Source: Treponema sp. UBA3819 (GTDB lineage Bacteria; Spirochaetota; Spirochaetia; Treponematales; Treponemataceae). Taken from it: a DNA stretch of 7,082 nucleotides. Both the position numbers and the translations under genes were made by a program. The notes under the pieces were generated by a model, which did not search any database, was not told the origin of the DNA, and saw nothing but the letters and a program-made list of their open reading frames with translations. Positions 1-6,085 of this stretch are shown piece after piece (position 1 is the first letter of the stretch; the number at the start of each line of letters is the position of its first letter). Location of the stretch: positions 1 through 7,082 of the forward strand of contig DFDV01000092.1 in assembly GCA_002369025.1 (NCBI GenBank), read 5' to 3'.

Positions 1-1841
1 TGGGATGAATGAACCGGATCAAAGGGAATGCCGTTGTCGGTGAAGGTGACGGAATAAAGACCTTCTTTGTTTTCACAGGAGAAAGAGACCTGATCTGCCT
101 TAGAGTAATTTACGATATTGGAGAACATTTCTTCACAGACCATTATCATGGTGCGGGTGCGTTCTGTATTTCCCAGAGAAGACAAAATAATGTCCTTTAT
201 GCTCGTAAATGCCTTCATGTCAGGAGTCAGCATTTCGTCTTTTTTGTGTCCAAGATATAAAAGGGTTGTACAGGTGATGTCATCAAATTGTGGGAGGTCT
301 TTTGTAAAAGACTTTACAGAATCTATAATGGCACAGACCGTTTCCTTTGCACTGTTGTTTATATTTTCTGAAACGATTTCTTTTAATCTTTCTTCACCAT
401 ATTGCGAATTTGAATTATTTATGGACTCTGTTATGCCATCGGTATAAATGACAAGTCCTTCGCCTTCCGACAGTGAGATTTTTTCTTCATGGATTTCTAT
501 GTCGTCAAACATACCGAGTGCAATTCCCGGGTCTGGATGAAGAAAAGTCGTATCCTTTTTAATAAGCAGAGGAGCATTGTGTCCTGCATTTGCGTAGGCA
601 AGTTCACCTGTCTCACAGTCAAGGGTCGCCGTAAAGACAGTTGCGAACATATTTTCCGGGTTGGACAGAGCAAGTTCCCTGTTTATGTCATTCAATGCGG
701 CGGAAAGAGACATGCCGGCAAGCAAACGGGTTTTTATGGCAGTCTTAACAATATTCATAAAAAGTGCCGCCGCAATTCCCTTGCCGGAAATATCTCCTAC
801 AACAACACATATTTTTGTTTCAGTTATCGCAAAAATGTCGTAAAAATCACCGCCGACTTCCTGGGCAGGAATCATGCAGCCGTAAATATCGTAGCCGCTG
901 CTGGAAAAATTCATTTCTTCCGGTACGACACCGTTTTGAATTCTTTTTGCAATATTCAGTTCTGCTTCGGTCTGAGATTTTTCCAGGGAAAGAGTTTGTA
1001 TTTCCTGAATGTAATCAGAAATGGTATTCTCCATTTTTTGGAAAGAGTCTTCAATATCGCTGATTTCATCAGCAAAAATGCGTTTTTTTGTCTTGCGGAT
1101 TACAGAAGCAACTCTTTCCGTGGCAAACCGCTTCATGTTGGCTGCCGTATTCAATATTGGACGGATAATGGACTGCCTGATAAGGAGCAGGGCAATACTG
1201 ATTTCGATGATGAAGACAAGAAAAATGATTGCCATAATAAAATACAGCTCGTCATACATGGAGTCCAGAATGTTTTCAATGCTGAAATCAACGCCGACCA
1301 GAGCCATAAGGTCCCCATTTCTTGCATAAATAGGCATGGTAAACATACAGACATGGCCATAGGCATTTTCATGAAAACAATATGAGCCTGATTTATTACC
1401 ATTCAGCGCACTGATTTCTGAAGAGTAGATTTTTTTTGCACGCTGTACAAAGCCAAAACCATAGTTTTCGTTAAAAGTTTTGTCATCTTCGTCATCTGCG
1501 GCGGCACAAATCAGATAATGCCTGTTCTTCTCATCATCAATCGTGTAGAGATACATGTATCTTACTTTCAGACTTTGGCAGACAAATCGTGAGGTTCTGT
1601 ATACCTGATTACGGAATTTTTCATCCGTATATAAGCGGTCAAAATTCGTTCTGCTGCCTAATGCTGATATCATTGAAAGTGACGCGGCAAAAGCATCATC
1701 ACTTTTTTCTTTTGCAGCCCTGTTAATCAGATAATTTTTGCTGACTGAAAAGAATATGATAAAGGACAATAAATGTCCGGCAATGAGCAGCGTTGCAATT
1801 TTGAGAAGAATCGGAATTCGCTTATCTTTTTTTTCACTCAC
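1..1841 (-). CDS. Membrane sensor SpoIIE-type PP2C phosphatase with C-terminal RsbW-like ATPase domain (3' end outside window)
   Basis: Seen: an open frame of 613 codons from GTG at 1841-1839 to the window edge without a stop. Order of parts: membrane helix at about residues 11-34; extracytoplasmic sensor at about 35-199, Cache-like near its end (FTMPIYARNGDLMALVGVDF, 167-186); second helix at about 200-222; HAMP-like linker at about 223-275 (RPI at 227-229, ADEISDIEDSF at 257-267); helical signalling segment at about 276-300; PP2C/SpoIIE domain at about 300-530. The phosphatase motifs are GGDFYD (330-335), VGDISGKG (348-355), AGHNAP (419-424), YTDGITE (466-472) and FDDIT (519-523), so the metal-binding aspartates D332, D350, D468 and D521 are present. 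A GHKL ATPase of the RsbW type then begins: EExxxN around E571/N575 and DNGIPFDP (602-609). Family knowledge: such phosphatases dephosphorylate a STAS protein and RsbW kinases phosphorylate it. Inferred: this protein does both to the STAS protein encoded immediately upstream. The start overlaps the upstream stop by 4 nt, with a weak AAGGA 10 nt upstream, suggesting translational coupling. About 60 residues of the ATPase domain are probably beyond the edge. Confidence 0.93.
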   Translation of the reverse strand, partial: MSEKKDKRIPILLKIATLLIAGHLLSFIIFFSVSKNYLINRAAKEKSDDAFAASLSMISALGSRTNFDRLYTDEKFRNQVYRTSRFVCQSLKVRYMYLYTIDDEKNRHYLICAAADDEDDKTFNENYGFGFVQRAKKIYSSEISALNGNKSGSYCFHENAYGHVCMFTMPIYARNGDLMALVGVDFSIENILDSMYDELYFIMAIIFLVFIIEISIALLLIRQSIIRPILNTAANMKRFATERVASVIRKTKKRIFADEISDIEDSFQKMENTISDYIQEIQTLSLEKSQTEAELNIAKRIQNGVVPEEMNFSSSGYDIYGCMIPAQEVGGDFYDIFAITETKICVVVGDISGKGIAAALFMNIVKTAIKTRLLAGMSLSAALNDINRELALSNPENMFATVFTATLDCETGELAYANAGHNAPLLIKKDTTFLHPDPGIALGMFDDIEIHEEKISLSEGEGLVIYTDGITESINNSNSQYGEERLKEIVSENINNSAKETVCAIIDSVKSFTKDLPQFDDITCTTLLYLGHKKDEMLTPDMKAFTSIKDIILSSLGNTERTRTMIMVCEEMFSNIVNYSKADQVSFSCENKEGLYSVTFTDNGIPFDPVHSS

Positions 1842-2128
1842 TGAAAGTTGATCCTTTTGTCAATGCCGGTAATCTTGAAAATAGACATTATGCCTTGAGA
1901 TACATTCTTAACGGTGAGATTTCCATTCATCTTTTTATAGGCGGTTACAACCTGTCTTACACCTGATGAAGAAATGTATTCCAGCGCAGACATGTCAATA
2001 ATAAGGCTTTCTATATTATCCTCAAGTTTCTCCAGTTCTGCCTGCATTTCTGGTGCGGCCTGAGTATCGAGCCATCCTTCAAGAAAGAGTGTTGCTTCTT
2101 TTCCTTCAATTTTCTTTTTAATAGTCAT
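1838..2128 (-). CDS. STAS-domain anti-anti-sigma-type protein (SpoIIAA/RsbV family)
   Basis: A 96-residue single-domain STAS protein, the usual size of SpoIIAA/RsbV regulators. Seen: an N-terminal beta strand (ATLFLEGWLDT, 12-22), a central strand and loop IIDMSALEYISSSGVRQV (43-60), and a C-terminal end resembling LFxITGI...F. By alignment with SpoIIAA, whose acceptor Ser58 is the first serine of its SSG motif, the predicted phosphoacceptor is Ser54; Ser53 and Ser55 flank it. Family knowledge: the unphosphorylated form binds an RsbW-type kinase or other partner and releases the partner's target; phosphorylation blocks binding. Start ATG at 2128-2126 is supported by a strong GGAGG six bases upstream. 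It lies 27 nt after the NRPS stop and overlaps the next gene (GTGA), so it is probably co-transcribed with both. The most likely partner is the ATPase domain of the next gene. No cognate sigma factor is visible, so the output target is unknown. Confidence 0.93.
   Translation of the reverse strand: MTIKKKIEGKEATLFLEGWLDTQAAPEMQAELEKLEDNIESLIIDMSALEYISSSGVRQVVTAYKKMNGNLTVKNVSQGIMSIFKITGIDKRINFQ
1852..1858 (-). promoter_or_regulatory. Weak ribosome-binding site of the phosphatase gene, inside the STAS gene
   Basis: AAAAGGA on the minus strand, with AGGA ending 10 nt before the GTG at 1841. Spacing is longer than optimal and the start codon is GTG, so efficient translation probably depends on ribosomes finishing the STAS gene at the overlapping TGA. 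This would keep phosphatase output below that of the STAS protein. Confidence 0.45.
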
Positions 2129-2134
2129 TTCATT

Positions 2135-2139
2135 CCTCC
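2135..2139 (-). promoter_or_regulatory. Ribosome-binding site of the STAS gene
   Basis: GGAGG on the minus strand, six bases before the ATG at 2128. It is a near-perfect Shine-Dalgarno sequence within the 27-nt gap after the NRPS stop, and it fixes the STAS start. The gap leaves no room for a normal promoter or terminator, which supports read-through from the NRPS gene. Confidence 0.85.
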
Positions 2140-2155
2140 GTTGACTCAGTATATT

Positions 2156-5100
2156 TTATTCTGTAAAGAAATCCAGCATTTCAAGTGAGTGCAGGAATTT
2201 CTGAATGTACATTCCTCCCGTAATGGACCAGCTGAATCCAAGACGGTAGAGAGCTTTTATAGTAAAGTGATTGTCTATGCCTATGCGGTGTCTGCTTTTG
2301 CCGTCATTATTGCGGTAAGAAAGCAGTGAAGAAACCTGAACTGTTTTTTCATCGTTCTTCAGTGATTCTGCCAGAATGTCATCAAATTCAGACTGACGCA
2401 CAATAGTCACTTTCATGCCAAAATCATTACATGCTTCTATGATGTTTGCCATGTGAATGCTATGGCAGTTCTTGTTGTTGAATACGGTAAACTTATCCGG
2501 AGTTCCGCTCAAAAGGACCAGTGATTTTGCAACATAGTCGATTGGAGAGAATTCAACTTCGGAATCCAGCATTTCAACAGGGTAGACGCCAAGAATTTTG
2601 TAAGCCTTAAGACGGGACATAAAGCCGTTTGTCTGTGCATTTATCTGGAATTCACCGTCTGTCCATCGGCTGGAAAGGTTTCCTACACGGATGATTTTTG
2701 CCCGGAGTCCCTTCTTTTCGATTGCGTCAAGGACAGCCAGTTCCGCCTTAAGTTTTGAATCAACATACTGGTTGTCGTGAATCTGTCCAAAGTCACACAT
2801 TGCTTCCGTCATGCGGAAAGATTCATCAAACTCAGTGCCACCATCACCAGCCACACTTGTTGTAGAAACCTGAATCAGCCTGGCATCTTTTTTCAGCGCA
2901 AGGCCAATCAGATTTTCAACACCGTGGAAATTGACTTTTTCAATGGAATCATCAACGGCAAAATGCTTTACGCAGGCCGCACAGTTGATAATCGTAGAAA
3001 AATCAAAATCTTTTACCTTGTCAAAGAGATTGACCTCATTTATGTCACCTTCAATAAGGAAAATCTGCTTTCCAAAAAGTGGCTCCATGTTTTCTGCAAA
3101 ATAATAGAAGAACATGATTTTAAGTCTCTCTTCCAGAGATTCAGAATTTCCCCTGCGGATGAGACAGTAGACCTTTCTGCTGCTGTCGCTTATCAGTTCT
3201 TTGAGCACATGAATGCCAAGGAAGCCCGTACAGCCGGTCAGAAGCACATTTTTGAGAGGCGTATAAGAGATGTCATCCAGGTTCTCAAAGTTGTTGCAGG
3301 CAAGGGCAGGGCGGACTTCCATCTGAAGTGTGCTCTTTTTTGCCACATTTTGCAGGGCGTCAGCAGATGCACCCTGACTTTCCTGAATGAATTTTGAAAG
3401 CAGCTGGGGCGTTGGATTTTTGAAGACATTTTTGTAGACAAGATTGTAGCCTTTACCCAGGGCAAAAGATACGACTTTAGTCGCACTCAAACTGGTTCCG
3501 CCAATCTTAAAGAAATTGTCGCCAGCACTGATTTTTTCTTTCTTGAGGACTTTTGCAAAGACTTCGCAGAAGAATTTTTCAATTTCATTTGCCGGGGCGA
3601 TATACTCTGCTTCGTTAAATTCAACACTTGTTTCCGGAAGTGCTTTTTTGTCAATCTTGCCGTTGGTGTTAAGGGGCATTTCATCAAGCTGCATGAGTGC
3701 ATCAGGAATCATGTAGGGAGTAAGCTTTGTAGCAAGATAATTTTTGAGTTCCTGAATGTTGATTTTCTTGTCAGCCGTAAAGAAAGCTGCCAGATAATCT
3801 TCCGTGCCGTTATTTCTGACGATAACCTTAGACAGCCTTACCGAATCAAAACTGCTGATGACATTTTCAATTTCATCCAGCTCGATTCTCAAGCCGCGCA
3901 GTTTTACCTGATTGTCAAGGCGGCCAAAGCATTCAATGAGTCCCCTTGGTGTAATACGGACTTTATCGCCGGAATGGTAAGCCTTAAGTCCCCTGTAGGT
4001 GATAAAGGCCGCCTTAGTTTTGTCCGGCAGATTTATGTAGCCGCGTCCAACGCCATTTCCGCAAATCAGCAGTTCACCTTGAATGCCGGGCGGAAGAAGA
4101 TTGAGCTTTTTGTCTACGACATAGCACTTTACATTTGGACCCGGTTTTCCAATGACGACACGCCTTCCGACTTCTGTTTCATATCCGGTAGGTGCAACGC
4201 TGGTTTCTGTCGGGCCGTATCCGTTGACAAAATGGAAGTCCGGATTCAATGTCTTGATTTTCTTTACCAGCGTTTCAGGCAGATTTTCTCCGCCGATGTG
4301 ACTGCCCTTGAGATTCTTTAAGGCCTGGTGCAGTTCCTCAAAGTCATACAGGCTGGAAAGGAAAGATGGCGTACAGACAATGCTTTCTACCTTGTGTTTC
4401 AGCATCAGCTGATTAAGCTGCAGAGGATTGTGAATTTCATCTACCGTAGCCATTACCAGAGTGATGCCGTTACAAAGGGCAATGTAGCGTTCGTTGATAG
4501 ACATGTCAAAGGCAATGGATGTAACGGAAAGGGAAGTAGTTATGCCGTCTATCAGCTTGTAGGTTGAAATGTTCCTTTTGCTGCAGGTTACGTAGTTGCA
4601 CATGTTTCTGTGCTCAAGCATAACGCCCTTTGGAGTTCCCGTTGAACCTGAAGTGTAAATACAGTAGGCAAGACTGTCCGTCGGAATGTCCAGATCTGGA
4701 TTCTGGTCCCGGGAACCGTCTGCCCCCTCTGCAATAAGTTCTTCAACCGTAAGAACCTGGCAGGGCTTTGTTTCCTCAAAAAGGGTGGGCCTTTCTGCCT
4801 TGATTTTTTCTGTGGTCAGAACAAAGGGACTCTTTGCGTCATGAAGACAGAATGAAATGCGGTCATCAGGATATTCGTCCACCATGGGAAGGAAGGCGCC
4901 ACCTGATTTAAGGATACCGTGCTCAGCAATAAAGATTTCTTTGGTGCGGTCAAAGACCATGCCAATGATTGTATCTTTCCTGACACCCCGTTTTATCAGG
5001 GCATGGGCAATGCGGTTTGCAAAAATGTTCAGTTCCTCGTAAGTGAGAGACTCATTGTTTGCAATTACTGCAGTTTTCTTTGGATTCTTTGCAACCTGAC

Positions 5101-6085
5101 GCTCAAAAAGTTTATTTACGCTAACGACATCAAATTTTTCATCGCTGTCGTTCAACTTTTCGTAAACTTTTTCACTTTCTTCTGAGATAAGGCTGATTTC
5201 AGACATTTTTTCTTTGCTCAGGAAGCCTTTTACTGCCATATCAAGGTTTGCAAGAAGCTGGCGGACAAATGCTTCTTCGTATATGTCTGCCTTGTATTCA
5301 ACCTTGTAAGAAACCTTGTCACCTGAAACATAGACCTTAATGTCCATGGGAATCTTTGCCGCATTCAACTGCAGGGGAATATTCTCCGCCTTTTTTCCGC
5401 AGATTGAATCAAATTTGAACAAATCACCCTGGAAAATAAACTGAATGTCTGACTTTATGCCAAAGCGCCTGCTGATTTCTGCAAATGAAAAGAGGTCATT
5501 TGACATACTGTCAACAAACTGCTTTTGGGTTGCCTGACACAAGTCTGCAATGGAATCATTTTTTTCGATATTTACATAAACTGGCAGCGTTTTTACAAGC
5601 ATGGTCACTGCGCGAGACATTCTTGAATCACTTCTGCCATTGTAAATCGTGGTGAAAATGGCATCTTCGCGGTAGAGATATTTTGAAAGAAGATATCCAA
5701 ATGCAGACAGGTAAAATGAATTGGCCGTGACATTATTTTTTTTGCAGAATGAACGAACCTGGGCAAAATCAGTCTTACTGTCTGTTATCAGGCAGCCATA
5801 AGTGGAGGTAACTACACACTCATCAACGGACTTCGGAATGAAACAGTCAGGATCACATCCGTCAAAAACCGAAGCATAATATTTTTCTGCATCGGTGTAC
5901 TGATTTGTTTCCCTTGCCGCTTCTTCTTCAAGGGCGATTTCATAGCCGCTGAAAGTCTCACTTTCAACTTCTTTTCCTGTATATGCGTCTGAAATGTCAT
6001 TGAGGAGCAGGGAAAGTGATTCACCGTCCGCCACAATGTGGTGAATTTCAATAAAGAGATAGTTTCCTTCTTTTGTGACATTGTA
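2156..6085 (-). CDS. NRPS, downstream fragment: condensation remnant - adenylation - carrier - terminal thioester reductase
   Basis: The frame is open from 6085 (just after an in-frame TGA at 6088-6086) to TAA at 2158-2156. Residues below are counted from the GTG at 6034, which is only a codon inside the HHIVADG motif and has no ribosome-binding site. Domains: C-terminal part of a condensation domain up to about 285, with the catalytic HHxxxDG motif intact at its beginning and a C5-like MLVKTLP (145-151); adenylation domain at about 306-800 with A3 YTSGSTGTPKG (460-470), A5 NGYGPTE (604-610), A7 YHSGD (686-690), A8 GRLDNQVKLRG (704-714) and A10 NGKIDK (791-796, K793 conserved); carrier domain with IGGTSLS, phosphopantetheine site Ser848; R domain at about 925-1292 with NADPH motif TGCTGFLG (933-940), VSTTS (1056-1060) and catalytic Y1090xxxK1094. 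Family knowledge: an R domain releases the thioester-bound peptide as an aldehyde or alcohol using NAD(P)H. Inferred: the second and last module of a peptide-aldehyde synthetase. It is the same gene as the fragment upstream, separated by a -1 frame change plus a deletion, so it is probably not translated as is. Confidence 0.9.
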   Translation of the reverse strand, partial: YNVTKEGNYLFIEIHHIVADGESLSLLLNDISDAYTGKEVESETFSGYEIALEEEAARETNQYTDAEKYYASVFDGCDPDCFIPKSVDECVVTSTYGCLITDSKTDFAQVRSFCKKNNVTANSFYLSAFGYLLSKYLYREDAIFTTIYNGRSDSRMSRAVTMLVKTLPVYVNIEKNDSIADLCQATQKQFVDSMSNDLFSFAEISRRFGIKSDIQFIFQGDLFKFDSICGKKAENIPLQLNAAKIPMDIKVYVSGDKVSYKVEYKADIYEEAFVRQLLANLDMAVKGFLSKEKMSEISLISEESEKVYEKLNDSDEKFDVVSVNKLFERQVAKNPKKTAVIANNESLTYEELNIFANRIAHALIKRGVRKDTIIGMVFDRTKEIFIAEHGILKSGGAFLPMVDEYPDDRISFCLHDAKSPFVLTTEKIKAERPTLFEETKPCQVLTVEELIAEGADGSRDQNPDLDIPTDSLAYCIYTSGSTGTPKGVMLEHRNMCNYVTCSKRNISTYKLIDGITTSLSVTSIAFDMSINERYIALCNGITLVMATVDEIHNPLQLNQLMLKHKVESIVCTPSFLSSLYDFEELHQALKNLKGSHIGGENLPETLVKKIKTLNPDFHFVNGYGPTETSVAPTGYETEVGRRVVIGKPGPNVKCYVVDKKLNLLPPGIQGELLICGNGVGRGYINLPDKTKAAFITYRGLKAYHSGDKVRITPRGLIECFGRLDNQVKLRGLRIELDEIENVISSFDSVRLSKVIVRNNGTEDYLAAFFTADKKINIQELKNYLATKLTPYMIPDALMQLDEMPLNTNGKIDKKALPETSVEFNEAEYIAPANEIEKFFCEVFAKVLKKEKISAGDNFFKIGGTSLSATKVVSFALGKGYNLVYKNVFKNPTPQLLSKFIQESQGASADALQNVAKKSTLQMEVRPALACNNFENLDDISYTPLKNVLLTGCTGFLGIHVLKELISDSSRKVYCLIRRGNSESLEERLKIMFFYYFAENMEPLFGKQIFLIEGDINEVNLFDKVKDFDFSTIINCAACVKHFAVDDSIEKVNFHGVENLIGLALKKDARLIQVSTTSVAGDGGTEFDESFRMTEAMCDFGQIHDNQYVDSKLKAELAVLDAIEKKGLRAKIIRVGNLSSRWTDGEFQINAQTNGFMSRLKAYKILGVYPVEMLDSEVEFSPIDYVAKSLVLLSGTPDKFTVFNNKNCHSIHMANIIEACNDFGMKVTIVRQSEFDDILAESLKNDEKTVQVSSLLSYRNNDGKSRHRIGIDNHFTIKALYRLGFSWSITGGMYIQKFLHSLEMLDFFTE

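Noticed and set aside
489..1385. Long plus-strand open frame (298 codons) and smaller ones around it
   Set aside because: It is the antisense of the phosphatase gene, whose minus-strand frame carries all PP2C motifs. The plus-strand product has no recognisable domain and no ribosome-binding site.
2129..2155. Terminator or promoter between the NRPS and STAS genes
   Set aside because: The gap is only 27 nt, mostly occupied by the ribosome-binding site, with no hairpin followed by a T run.
2777..3397. Plus-strand open frame of 206 codons opposite the reductase domain
   Set aside because: A shadow of the R-domain coding frame; the translation shows no family motif and the minus strand has the conserved NADPH-binding sequence.
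3974..4567. Two plus-strand open frames opposite the second adenylation domain
   Set aside because: They lie wholly antisense to the A5-A8 and A3-A4 coding region and have no recognisable content.
6032..6034. GTG as a genuine start for the downstream NRPS fragment
   Set aside because: It encodes Val inside the HHIVADG motif, has no Shine-Dalgarno sequence, and homologous sequence continues upstream of it.
5812..6081. C-terminal tail of the upstream NRPS frame read past the break
   Set aside because: It is out of frame with the condensation domain encoded by the same bases, and its composition (many K, T, S and no motif) is that of random translation.
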